NCBI RefSeq assembly: GCF_003967555.1
Contig: NZ_BIFS01000001.1
Location: 248,001-312,000, forward strand
Source of the DNA: Dictyobacter kobayashii
GTDB taxonomy: Bacteria > Chloroflexota > Ktedonobacteria > Ktedonobacterales > Ktedonobacteraceae
Direction of reading: 5' to 3'
Length of the DNA: 64,000 nucleotides
The position numbers were made by a program, and so were the translations under genes. Position 1 is the stretch's first letter. The number at the start of each line of letters is the position of its first letter. The notes under the pieces were generated by a model. That model was not told the origin of the DNA. It worked only from the letters and a program-made list of their open reading frames with translations, and did no database searches. Of this stretch, positions 38,832-48,352 are shown piece after piece.

Positions 38832-39701
38832 TTAGCGAATAATCATGGTGCCGGCGCCTTTATCGGTGAACAATTCACGCAATAGAACGTGTGAATCGCG
38901 GCCGTCCACGATATGCACCCGTGGTACCGCCACCAATGCATCCAGACAGGCGGTAACTTTAGGGATCATGCCGCCGTTGATCACGCCTTCATCGATCAGT
39001 TGCTTGGCCTCGGACTCACGTAGTTCGGAGATCAAGCTACCATCAGCGCGACAGATGCCAGCGACATTGCTCAAGAAAATTAATTTCTCGGCATTCAATG
39101 CCCCGGCCATATGGGCCGCCACCAGGTCCGCGTTAATATTTAAGCAGGTGCCATCGGGACCCTCGCCTAACGGTGCCACTATCGGTATATACCCTTCCTT
39201 TAGCAGGGCCTCCACCGGCGTCGGATCAACGGCATCCACCTCACCAACAAAACCCAGGCGCTCATCCGCCATGTGCGCCCGCACCATCCCCCCATCTGTC
39301 CCACATAGGCCGATGGCTTTTCCGTTCATTTGTGAAGCCATCAAGACCAGCCCCTGGTTTACCTGCCCCAGCAAAACCATGCGTACCACATTTAGGGTTG
39401 CCGCATCGGTCACGCGTAAACCATTCACAAAACGTGTTGGCAAATCCAGTTTCGTAAGCCATTCATTGATATAGGGACCGCCGCCATGGACCAATACAGG
39501 ATATGCCCCCAGGGCACGTAGCCAGATGATATCCTGCAAGACTGCACGCTGATGTTCTAATGTGCTTCCACCCAGCTTAATGACCAGGGTCTTGCCCTTC
39601 AGAAAGTCAATATAAGGCAGTGCCTCGCCCAATACCTGGGCAATAAGGTGATGGTCGCTGATAACATCGCCCTCCGGTGTGCGTGAAAATGAGATTGCCA
39701 T
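38832..39701 (-). CDS. argB: Acetylglutamate kinase
   Basis: Phosphorylates N-acetylglutamate in arginine synthesis. A 289-residue amino-acid kinase fold with the ATP-site lysine VIKLGGSTL, the glycine loop VLVHGGGPYINEWL, LNINADLVAAHMA and the C-terminal GGMIPKVTACLDAL. Length is typical. The N-terminal extension before FLKGKTLVIK might carry the helix seen in arginine-inhibited forms; this is uncertain. It follows argC by 55 bases. argJ, argD and argF are not in the window. Confidence 0.95.
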   Translation of the reverse strand: MAISFSRTPEGDVISDHHLIAQVLGEALPYIDFLKGKTLVIKLGGSTLEHQRAVLQDIIWLRALGAYPVLVHGGGPYINEWLTKLDLPTRFVNGLRVTDAATLNVVRMVLLGQVNQGLVLMASQMNGKAIGLCGTDGGMVRAHMADERLGFVGEVDAVDPTPVEALLKEGYIPIVAPLGEGPDGTCLNINADLVAAHMAGALNAEKLIFLSNVAGICRADGSLISELRESEAKQLIDEGVINGGMIPKVTACLDALVAVPRVHIVDGRDSHVLLRELFTDKGAGTMIIR

Positions 39702-39756
39702 GAGCTGTACTCCTCAGAATGGATAATTCCAGAAAATCTCTATTCAAACAATTTTT

Positions 39757-40845
39757 TTATGGATGTACACCGAGCGAGGACAAACCTGTTGTCTCTGGCA
39801 ATCCATAGAGTAAGTTTGCATTTTGTAGCGCCTGACCCGAGGCTCCCTTGACCAGATTATCCAGGCAGGAAACGACAATCAGGCGCCTGGCTCGTTGATC
39901 AACAATCGGGTAAATAAAGCAATGATTGCTTCCATAGGTCCATTTGGTATGGGGAGGTTGGTCTACCACATGCACAAATGGTTCATTGGCATAATAGTGT
40001 TCATAGAGTGAGCGGATTTCAGCCGTTGTCGGCAGCTTACCATTCCCGTCTGACTTGAGATCTGCATAACAGGTTGCCAGGATACCCCTCGTCATTGGCA
40101 TTAAATGCGGAACAAAGGTAATACGTAGGTCACCTTCAAAGGGATGACCATGGGCCGCGGCAACTGCCGTCAGCTCTTGCGCGATCTCTGGCATATGCCG
40201 GTGCCCGGATAATCCGTAGGCACTGACATCTTCATCGGCCTCTGGGAAATGGTATGTTGGACTCGGGTTCCGTCCTCCGCCACTAATACCAGTTTTTGAA
40301 TCAATAATAATATCAGGATTTATAATGCCCGCGGCAAAGGCTGGACTCAAGCCTAAAATCGAGGTTGTGGTGTGACAACCAGGATTGGCTACCAGCGTGG
40401 CATTTGGAATCTGGTCGCGGTAGGTTTCACACAAACCATATACAGCGGACTCCAGTAATGCCGGGGCGGGATGTGTATGTTTATACCATTCTTCATATGT
40501 TGCCACATCGCGCAGGCGGAAGTCGGCTGAGAGATCTACCACTTTCGTTCCGCGCTCTAACAATTTGACAACAGCTTCAGCGGCGGCGGCATGAGGTAAG
40601 CAGACAAAGGCCAGGTCAGTCTGGGCTGGTTCCTCAGTAATTACGAGCGCTGGATCTATTGCTGGTCGCCGGCCTTCCAGAGCGGGTACGCCTGCGCGCA
40701 GGTAGGGGAACACCTCTTCCAGGCGCTTCCCTACAGTACTACGCCCGGTTACAGAGGTCACAACAAAATCGGGATGCTGCGCCAGTAAACGCAATAGTTC
40801 CGATCCTGTATAGCTTGTTACATTCACAATAGAAACAGTCGTCAT
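39757..40845 (-). CDS. argC: N-acetyl-gamma-glutamyl-phosphate reductase
   Basis: NADPH-dependent reduction of acetylglutamyl phosphate. The 362-residue protein starts MTTVSIVNVTSYTGSELLRLL, a Rossmann-type N-terminus. The catalytic cysteine is in VANPGCHTTT. SGAGR-like SGGGRNPSPTYHFPE, the histidine in SGHRHMPEI, and FVPHLMPMTRGI are hallmark segments. The start at 40845 is preceded by GTGAGGTG; the frame to 40875 runs into the T-box terminator T-tract. Expression is controlled by the T-box at 40877-41310, read on the minus strand. Confidence 0.95.
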   Translation of the reverse strand: MTTVSIVNVTSYTGSELLRLLAQHPDFVVTSVTGRSTVGKRLEEVFPYLRAGVPALEGRRPAIDPALVITEEPAQTDLAFVCLPHAAAAEAVVKLLERGTKVVDLSADFRLRDVATYEEWYKHTHPAPALLESAVYGLCETYRDQIPNATLVANPGCHTTTSILGLSPAFAAGIINPDIIIDSKTGISGGGRNPSPTYHFPEADEDVSAYGLSGHRHMPEIAQELTAVAAAHGHPFEGDLRITFVPHLMPMTRGILATCYADLKSDGNGKLPTTAEIRSLYEHYYANEPFVHVVDQPPHTKWTYGSNHCFIYPIVDQRARRLIVVSCLDNLVKGASGQALQNANLLYGLPETTGLSSLGVHP

Positions 40846-40876
40846 GGCCGTCCACCTCACAAAAAATTTTACCAAT

Positions 40877-41310
40877 AAAAAAAGCCTTCATCCCTCTACT
40901 TCATTCTGCAAGGGACGAAAGCCATTATTGCTCCCGTGGTACCACCCAGATTGTCTTCCACGTTTACCCGAGAAGTTGCCTGAACAACAACTACTCTCCT
41001 CGTACCACGCTGTAGCGAGGGTGGAAAGACCACTCTTTCTAGCTATTGTGCTGCCTGGGAGCCACCCATCTGCCCTACTTGCCCTGGCGGTATGTTCTTT
41101 TTTCATAGCTCTCCTCACTGCCTCTATTTAGTAAAAAGGCGCCAGAGAGAAAAAAGAGACACATATGGCGATTCTTACATCGCAACCAGGACTTTCTTCG
41201 GCCAGCCGCTCACAAAGGGGTTCTGAGTGGGTATACCGTTCCGAACTCTCACCAAATGTCGGATCTCTGTTGGCCCCAACCTCATACTAGGTTTGATCAA
41301 CACGGGTCAG
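40877..41310 (-). ncRNA. T-box riboswitch upstream of argC
   Basis: On the minus strand a Stem I-like region lies near 41280-41195, with AGAGATCCGACATTTGGTGAGAGTTCGG split over the distal loop. A GCGAT-N6-ATCGC hairpin follows near 41185-41168. The T-box sequence GGGTGGTACCACGGGAGC maps to 40931-40948. The terminator stem GCTTTCGTCCCT/AGGGATGAAGGC (40911-40922 with 40884-40895) is followed by seven Ts. The TGGT bulge matches tRNAs with discriminator A. The specifier codon could not be read confidently. From the gene context Arg is expected. The 5' edge is approximate. Confidence 0.85.
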
Positions 41311-41400
41311 TCTTCATTTATTAGAATTGTTATTAAAAGGATAACAGCAGAACGTGTCTCTGTCAATTAGTATTTTTTATGGTACTAGCATAATCATATG

Positions 41401-41459
41401 GCAAAAATAACTATATCCTTTTGCCCTTAACAGAGACAGGAGGATATAGTTATTTTTGC
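41401..41459. repeat. Inverted repeat, 19-bp arms
   Basis: GCAAAAATAACTATATCCT (41401-41419) pairs perfectly with 41441-41459 around a 21-base loop. It lies between the argC T-box promoter region and the E7 composite. Function unknown. Confidence 0.6.
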
Positions 41460-41558
41460 TAGAATGTGTCTTATTTTCATTATCATGGGAAGTGTACCAC
41501 TCTTGCACGGACGTACGCATGCGCATATTCTTGAGCGCCTTTGGCGCTCAGAAAGCCG

Positions 41559-41614
41559 TTTCTATGTTGGTGCAACAGGGGTGCGGATGCACCCCTGTTG
41601 CACCAACATAGAAA
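41559..41614. repeat. Palindromic repeat element E7 within a composite of about 200 bases
   Basis: A 26-bp perfect inverted repeat (41559-41584 with 41589-41614) with a 4-base loop. To the left is a GAGCGCC-TTT-GGCGCTC hairpin (41533-41549). To the right is a GC-rich tail (41618-41670) ending GAGAGTCTGGCACTCTC, nearly the same ending as element E2 at 8.3 kb. Confidence 0.85.
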
Positions 41615-41857
41615 ACCAGCGCGGCCGCGCATGCGGACGCCCGTGTGGGAGCGCTCGCGCGTCCCGATAAGATGAGAGTCTGGCACTCTCTATGTAATGG
41701 CGGCACGACAGCGGTAAAAGAAGAAAATCTTTAGAAAATGAATTCATTCTTGCCGTGGGTCTCTACATCGAGTAAAATAAGTTGGATATGCCTTTGGAAG
41801 AGTGTCCAAAAGCTGAATGTTGCTGAGAGTTTTCTATAGAGGAGGCGGTTCGGACGC

Positions 41858-43340
41858 ATGTCACTTTCTAAGAGTGCCCAGCGCGAGAAAACTGTGGCTG
41901 CACTATCGTCTGTGCTGGCGGCGGTGGGTTTAACAGGCTTGAAAATACTGGTGGCGACTCTAACAGGGAGTCTGGGTATTATGGCGGAGGCTGCCCATTC
42001 GGGTCTGGATCTGGTTGCGGCGTTGATGACGTTTTTTGCGGTACGCGTGGCGGATCGGCCTGCCGATGCCAATCATAACTATGGGCATGGGAAGGTTGAG
42101 AACCTTTCAGCATTTTTAGAGTCGCTGCTGCTGCTGGGTACGGCGAGCTGGGTGATTATCGAAGCGGTCCGCCGTTTGCTCTACCATGAGGGACATGTGG
42201 ATGTCAGTGTCTGGGCATTTCTGGTCATGCTGATTTCGATTGTGGTCGATGTGACACGTTCCAAAGTACTACTGCGCGTAGCAAAAAAACTGGGGAGTCA
42301 GGCGTTGGAAGCGGATGCTTTGCACTTCAGCACGGATATCTGGAGCTCTGCGGTGGTAATCTTTGGTTTGCTGGTGGTCTATCTGACTAATCTGTTCCAC
42401 TGGCCAGCCTGGCTGGGGCAAGCAGATGCTATTGCGGCCTTCGGTGTCTCGGGCATTGTAATCTGGGTCAGTCTACGACTGGCTCGCGAGACGATTGATG
42501 CCTTGCTGGATCATTCGCCAGGTGCACTCGCAACCCAGATCAAGCAACGCATAACACAGCTAGAGGATGTGGTAGAGGTGCGCCGAGTACGCGTCCGCCG
42601 CGCGGGCAATAAGTGTTTTGCTGATGTAATTATCTCTGCCCCACGCATGCTGACCTTTGAGCAGATCCACCACCTGAGTGACCTTGTCGAGCGCGAAACA
42701 ATCTCTGAAGCCCATGCCTTCTCCGAGCCTGGCGATATCGATGTGGTAGTCCACGTTGAACCGGTCGCGTCTCCCGAGAAACGGTAACTGACCAGATCCA
42801 TTACCTGGCTGAGCGTCAGGGGGTGCATGCCCATGACATCCATGTGCGTGAGGTAGCGGGCAAACTGGAAGCGGATTTTGATGTTGAAGTGCACGCCGAT
42901 ATGGATCTTGAACAGGCTCATGAGATCGCCACTCTACTGGAACAGGCTCTGCTGCAAAACAATAAGCAACTGCGCCGTGTAACCACCCATCTGGAAGCCC
43001 CCGAGGAAAAAATTGTGCAGCGGCTGGATGTCACAGAACATTATCCTGAAATGACGGAAAAGATGTGCCGCATCGCCGATGGTATTGCTGGAGTTGGCAG
43101 CGCCCATGATATCCACCTCTATCGCCCAAACAAATTAATCGCGGAAGTAGGGGTCATGGTACAAAAGGGGCACCCGAATTAGATCTTGTTTTACATGCCA
43201 TTTTTGATGCCCATGCTCCACTCAGCCAGGTTCATGTTGACGCCGAAAAGATCAAACGCGCGCTGCGTCGCTCTTACCCGAACCTCAATACGGTCGTTAT
43301 ACATACAGAACCCCCTGAACAATCAACAAGTCGCGGCTAG
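41858..43340 (+). CDS. Cation diffusion facilitator transporter with three tandem C-terminal domains, frame-interrupted twice
   Basis: A divalent-metal/proton antiporter. Six membrane helices occupy the first 200 residues, with metal-site segments AEAAHSGLDLVA (HxxxD) and ALHFSTDIWSS (HxxxD), and the NYGHGKVE loop. The normal dimerisation domain follows (KQRITQLEDVVEVRRVRVRR, in part). Two more related domains come after it in shifted frames: VHAHDIHVREVAGKLEADFDVEVHADM and VGSAHDIHLYRPNKLIAEVGVMV (both in part). Frames are restored by adding an A at an A3 run near 42778-42780 and a G at the G4 run 43167-43170. The restored product ends at the TAG at 43338, about 494 residues. Metal specificity unknown (Zn, Mn, Fe or Co). 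Confidence 0.85.
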
Positions 43341-43422
43341 CGATCTCGTTCGGCCTCTTACGCAATTCCGTGTATCTGTGCTCCTTAACCAATTTCCCAG
43401 CCCATCTATGCTAACGCAACGG

Positions 43423-43450
43423 TTGACGTACACGAAACGTCTATTATAAT
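43423..43450 (+). promoter_or_regulatory. Promoter in the gap before the receptor-like kinase
   Basis: TTGACG (43423-43428) and TATAAT (43445-43450), 16-base spacer. The next recognised gene starts 363 bases downstream. Confidence 0.65.
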
Positions 43451-43813
43451 GAATAAGAAATGTTAAAGGATCACCAGCTCTGTTTTCTCGGGGCGTTTTG
43501 TACATCCCGTTTTTTCCCATTCACGGAAAGCAAACAGGGTCAAAAAGACTTGCGCAAAATTACTTCCTTTCTTCTCTGGCTGACAGGTCAGGGGAAAATG
43601 TGTTAACGTATATAAATGGCAAAAGTTATGACTACCGAAAAAATAGGAGCCATTAAGGAAATCATTTGCCACTATTCTGTCCACAATGAAGAGAGCCGCA
43701 AACGGACTTGCTAACGAGTTGGACTGGATATCCAGGAATGATCCTTAATTAGAAATATTTCTTATGCAAACTACCAACCAGTTGATATATTTCATTGAGA
43801 GGAAAACACGAGC
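43451..43813 (+). other. Long leader-like gap before the kinase
   Basis: About 360 bases without a recognised gene. Two very short frames exist, 43459-43605 (MLKDHQLCF...) and about 43615-43713 (MAKVMTTEKIGAIKE...). Neither has a ribosome site, so I do not call them genes. A long untranslated leader or a small RNA is possible. Confidence 0.35.
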
Positions 43814-46059
43814 GTGGTAACTGATAGCAACGAGTTACTAGGGCAAGCGCTCGGAACATGTACACTCCAACGTCTCCTCGGACGCGGTGGTATGGGTGCA
43901 GTGTATCTGGCGCGACAATCACGTCCACGGCGGATCGTAGCCGTTAAAGTACTTTTACCTGGCCTTGTCCTTGAGCAGCGGTCACGCCATGAGTTTCTGG
44001 CCCGTTTTCGCCGCGAGGCGGATGCCATTGCGGCTCTGGATCATGTCAACATTATGCCAGTGTATGAATATGGTGAGCAGGGCGATCTCGCGTACCTGGT
44101 GATGCCCTATGTAACAGGAGGGACGCTGCGCGAGGTGCTTGAGAAGCGCGGTATTCTGTCGCTGGAAGAGGTTGTGCCGATCATCGAGCAAGCAGCAGCC
44201 GGATTGGATTGTGCACATGCGCAGAGTATTGTGCACCGAGATTTAAAGCCAGGCAATATCCTTTTTCATGCCGATGGCCGTGTCCTGTTGGCAGACTTCG
44301 GTCTGGCCAAGGTGCTGAAGGATGTGACCGATCAAGAAAATACTAATGGCCATCTTACCAGCATCGGGACCATCGTAGGCACTCCCGAGTATCTTTCTCC
44401 TGAACAGGGCACTGGCGATATGATTGATTATCGCACCGATGTCTATTCTTTGGGGGTGGTCCTTTATCAAATGTTAGCGGGCCGGGTTCCCTTTACTGGC
44501 ACCTCTCCGGTGGCAGTGGCTATCAAGCATACCCTTGAGATGGCCCCTCCTATTACGCGCTTTAATCCACAGGTGCCCAAAAATGTGGAGGCGGTGGTAA
44601 TGAAGGCCATGGCAAAGTCCCCAAAAGAGCGTTTTAGTAGTGCTGGCACCTTCGCGCAGGCCTTACGCCAGGCAGTAGCCGAAGCCCTGGGCGATCGTTT
44701 TCCGAGCGTCGCTCCCCCGGCCCTGGGTGAGCACATTACTCCTGTGCTCTTACCACCACTTTCACAGGAGAACATAACTGAAACGCCAGCAGAACCGCAG
44801 ACAGAAGATGATGCGATGCCTACTGCCCTCTCTACATCTGATGAAGAAGCGGCTGATTCAGCACCCTCTATGTCCACGATGCTCATGGACACGGATGAGA
44901 CCAAACAGTCAGAGGATAATAATACACCACGGCTCTCTGAGAGGACCCAGAATCGCTTGCAGGCTATGCCTACTGTCATTACTGAAATGGATGCGACGAT
45001 CGCTGACCAGGCCCGACCAGAACCTCTGGCAGTGCCATTGGCCCATGTTCCGGTAGAACATTCGCCTATACGTTCTGCTATATCTGCCATCCCTGCGCAG
45101 TTTTCTTCGCCATATCCAGACACCGAAACACCAGCCAGACAACCAGAAGCTTTCAACGAGCAAGCTACCCAATGGCAAGCTGAGCGTGTCACGCGCCAAC
45201 CGCAGATCCAGGTTTATCCAGAGATGCAACAACATGATCGCTATCAACGCCAGCCTGGCTCTAAAACACCACGCTTCCTGGCCCTGGGTGGGGCGGCCCT
45301 GGCCGTCATCATAGTCATCGTTGGGGTGGTGGCTTTACTGAGCAATCAACATGGAAAATCAACTTCATCCTCGCAGCCGGCCACCAATCTATCCTCGGCG
45401 ACTTCTACAGGAACCGCCGTCATCACGAGCACGCCCGCGCCCGGTAAGCCAACACAGACAGCGAATAAGCTCAACCCCAGTTATGCCTTGCCCGCTGCGC
45501 TGGCTCCTGGAGCAGGAAACCTTATCTATGGCACCAATTATCCCGGCACCTGTGATCCCAAAGGCGGCAAATGGCAGGACAATAATATACAGGCCGTCTG
45601 CGGACCAGACCAGTTGAGGCTTTCAAATTCCGGGCGGCGGTGGCTGGCACATTCCTGACCCAGCTCCCTAATGGACAGACCTTACCCGATAGCTACTATA
45701 TCCAGGCGCAAGTAAAGCTAAATTCTCCAAATAGTCAGTTTGGCTTCTACTACCACAGTAAGCCTGATGGCTACTACACCATCATGTTCAACAGTAATAC
45801 GTGGACCGCCAATTATACTGATAAAAATGGCACCCAGACTTCGCTGACGTCAATACCACTACATGGTACCCAGTTAGATGGGACCGTCACGGTAGATATC
45901 GTTATACAGGGAAGCAACTTTATCTACTACGTCAATGGCGTTCAGCAGGGGACAGCCAACGGAGCCTTTGGCGACAGTAATAGTGGTGGCAATATCGGCC
46001 TCGCCGTTGGTCCTAACTCCGATGTCTCATTCAAAAACTTTGCCATCTACACCGCCTGA
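43814..46059 (+). CDS. Receptor-like Ser/Thr kinase with extracellular LamG/concanavalin-like domain, frame-interrupted
   Basis: The catalytic domain (residues 1 to about 285) has LLGRGGMGAVYLA, VAVKVLLPG, IVHRDLKPGNI, DFGLAK, GTPEYLSPEQ and DVYSLGVVLY. An acidic, Pro/Thr-rich juxtamembrane region follows, then one membrane helix (FLALGGAALAVIIVIVGVVALL) near residue 500, and a Ser/Thr-rich stalk. The extracellular domain includes YYIQAQVKL, GFYYHSKPDGYYTIMFN and FIYYVNGVQ, which look like a beta-sandwich sugar- or polymer-binding domain. A G is missing in the G3 run at 45632-45634; adding it joins LSNSGAAVAGTFLTQLPNG. GTG start, SD GAGAGGAAAA. Confidence 0.9.
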
Positions 46060-46077
46060 CCCCACAATCACTATACC

Positions 46078-46122
46078 AACCAGGGCCTGATCAACATCTT
46101 ATCTGTTGATCAGGCCCTGGTT
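46078..46122 (+). terminator. Intrinsic terminator of the kinase gene
   Basis: Perfect 19-bp stem (46078-46096 with 46104-46122) with 7-base loop, followed by TTTT. Confidence 0.9.
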
Positions 46123-46215
46123 TTTTGCTTTTTCCGATTGAATTCAACCTGCTTTTCACATATAATAATAGATGTAATTTAGCATATTAATATATAATTA
46201 GGAGCAATATATTAT

Positions 46216-47148
46216 ATGGAAGGAACCCAACCATCCCCGCTACCATCCAGACACAAAATAATACAAGCTTATCAAGATAGTTTGTGGTCAGCAGCTAAAA
46301 GTCCAGCCAGCTGGCTTTTTTTATTGCTCTGGCTTACTGCCACCATCTACATCGCTATCTTTACCAATATAGGGATCATTCCTTATCTGGAGCTTGCGGC
46401 CTATATGGTCATCATTAGCCTGTTGACGATCGCACTAACCCCCGAGAGCAATATCCTTCCATCGCTGCCAACGCGCTGCTCGCAGCGCCAGCTCTGGCTA
46501 CAACTGGCGGTCCTGCTAATAATCATTCTCCTGACCGGCTATCGAGGTATGATCCTGCAACCTGGCGTACCAACCAGCTGGCAGCTACCTGTAATCTATC
46601 CCATTCTGGCACTACTTCACCATCTACCCAATGGCCTGGCCAATCCTTTGCTCTACTTTGTGCTGCCCGTATGCTGCTTGCTACCATTGGGCGCAAGCTG
46701 GAAAGAGCTGGGGTTCGAGCCAGGTTATCGTTCCTGGCTGGTCACACTGCTATGGAACTTCCTTCCACTAATCCTGCTCATTATTGGCCTGCTAGGAGGA
46801 GCATTTACATTCTTAGCTCTCATTGTCAATGTGATACAGAACGCACTCCTGAATGGTTTCTTTGAGGAGTTTTTGATGCGTGGCGCATTGATGACACGCC
46901 TGAATTATTTATTCGGCACGACCTGGAGTATCGTGCTCTCCTCATTGATCTTTGGATTCTGGCATATCGGGGTCCAGATGGTTAGCTTCGATAACAATTT
47001 CTGGCTCGGTCTGGCTACTACCATTCTGGGGCAAGCAACCATAGGTTTAGGGCTGGCCGTCATCTTACAGCGTACACGCAACTTGCTGGCTTCATCGATT
47101 TTTCATGTCGTTCTCGATACAGCATCTTCCTTGAAGGTGATACCCTAG
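46216..47148 (+). CDS. CPBP-family intramembrane metalloprotease
   Basis: A 310-residue polytopic membrane protein with about eight hydrophobic helices. The CPBP/Rce1 signature is complete: FFEEFLMRG (EExxxR) near residue 215, FGFWHIG (FxxxH) near residue 240, and a C-terminal SSIFHVVLD histidine. Such proteins process prenylated proteins or bacteriocin-related peptides, or act as membrane proteases of unknown target. No peptide or bacteriocin gene is nearby. AGGAG precedes the ATG by about 11 bases. Confidence 0.88.
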   Translation: MEGTQPSPLPSRHKIIQAYQDSLWSAAKSPASWLFLLLWLTATIYIAIFTNIGIIPYLELAAYMVIISLLTIALTPESNILPSLPTRCSQRQLWLQLAVLLIIILLTGYRGMILQPGVPTSWQLPVIYPILALLHHLPNGLANPLLYFVLPVCCLLPLGASWKELGFEPGYRSWLVTLLWNFLPLILLIIGLLGGAFTFLALIVNVIQNALLNGFFEEFLMRGALMTRLNYLFGTTWSIVLSSLIFGFWHIGVQMVSFDNNFWLGLATTILGQATIGLGLAVILQRTRNLLASSIFHVVLDTASSLKVIP

Positions 47149-47159
47149 TGATAGTTCAT

Positions 47160-47211
47160 ATAAAGTTGCGCGCCCACTCCAGCTTTGTGTGGAGCGGGCG
47201 CGCAACTTTAT
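47160..47211. terminator. Bidirectional terminator hairpin (element E9)
   Basis: 22-bp arms with one mismatch (47160-47181 with 47190-47211) and 8-base loop, between the convergent CPBP and ribY genes. A-rich sequence follows on the plus strand. It contains TGTGTGGAG like the palindrome family, but only in the right half. Confidence 0.75.
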
Positions 47212-47225
47212 GAAAAAGGCCAGAT

Positions 47226-48246
47226 TTAATTGTTGGTATAGAGCTGCGACAGATTATCGACTGGGGAGATCATTTTCTCTGCGACCAGTAATTTCGCGGT
47301 CGATTCCCAGGTTGCTTGATCATTGTAGCCCAGCTTGCCATTACCCTGGTAGATGGGAATAGTAGCTTTAAGTACTTCTAGTGCCTGGTCTGCATTCATA
47401 CCAGGGACATAACTTTTACTGAGATCCACCGCATTCTGTGGATCAGCGATCACATCCTTCAGTCCCTTGATGGTCGCGTCTACAAATGCATGCACGGTCT
47501 GAGACTGATTGGTATAGGTATCCTTCGTAGTAATGATACCATTGGAAACCAGGGGGAAATAATCAGAGACAGCAAAGGTACGTACGTTAAAGCCGTTGCG
47601 CTCCAGTTGTAAAGGCTCGTTATTAGAGTAACCAACCACAGCATCAACTTTATGTGAGAGCATGGCGGAAACCTGGTTAAAGCCAATTGATTCGATCTTG
47701 ACATCCGACTCGGTCAATTTACCAGCCTGTAAGAGGGCCAGTAGTCCAGTGTGCGTCGCACCATAGGGTCCTGGCTCACCGATGGTGTGACCCTTCAGGT
47801 CGGACAGGCTTTGAATTGAGGAGTCTTTGGGCACAATGATGCTTACAGGATATCTCTGAAAAATCGTTGAAACATCAATCGCCTGTAAGCTTTTATCTTT
47901 ATCATGGGCCACCAACAGCTCATCACCACTGGCAAATACAAAATTATTCTTGCCCGCAGCCATGGTGCCAATCAAATCGGTGACGATACCATGATTGAAA
48001 GTCACATTTAAGCCCGCATCCTTATAATAACCCTTACTCTGGGCAACATAGAAGGGGGCAAATTGGATATCGGGATTATATCCCAGGCCAATCGAAATAC
48101 TCTTCAGGGTTTTGCCTGCCTCCATTGGAGGAATCGGTACTATTATTTGTTGCACCCGCGCCGCCGCAGGCTGCCAATAATACAGTACAAAGCAGAGCGA
48201 GAGACAAAAGTTTCCAGGTCACAGTTAATCGACGATATACTGACAT
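47226..48246 (-). CDS. ribY: Riboflavin-type ABC transporter substrate-binding lipoprotein, frame-interrupted
   Basis: An NMT1/THI5-like binding protein. The body reads LGYNPDIQFAPFYVAQSKGYYKDAGLNV, GEPGPYGATHTGL and AVVGYSNNEP (in part). The signal peptide lies in another frame from the ATG at 48246: MSVYRRLTVTWKLLSLALL and lipobox LLAACGG. One extra A in an A4 run (plus TTTT 48120-48123) causes the shift; removing it gives NGGRQTLKSISIGLGY. The NMT1-like family includes thiamine-precursor binders. The FMN riboswitch upstream and the pairing with a SsuC-like permease match RibXY riboflavin transporters of Chloroflexi. About 339 residues when restored. Confidence 0.85.
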
Positions 48247-48352
48247 CGAAGTGGTTTCTGCCTTTCAGTTCGTTTTAAGGTGATAAATCACAGTCCAAAT
48301 AAAGTAACAATATACGGTGGGGCTATCATTCCCCACCGCAATTATGAATGTT

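Noticed and set aside
44467..45192. Long antisense frame opposite the kinase linker
   Set aside because: Rich in Ser/Ala/Gly, no family resemblance, caused by codon bias of the kinase gene.
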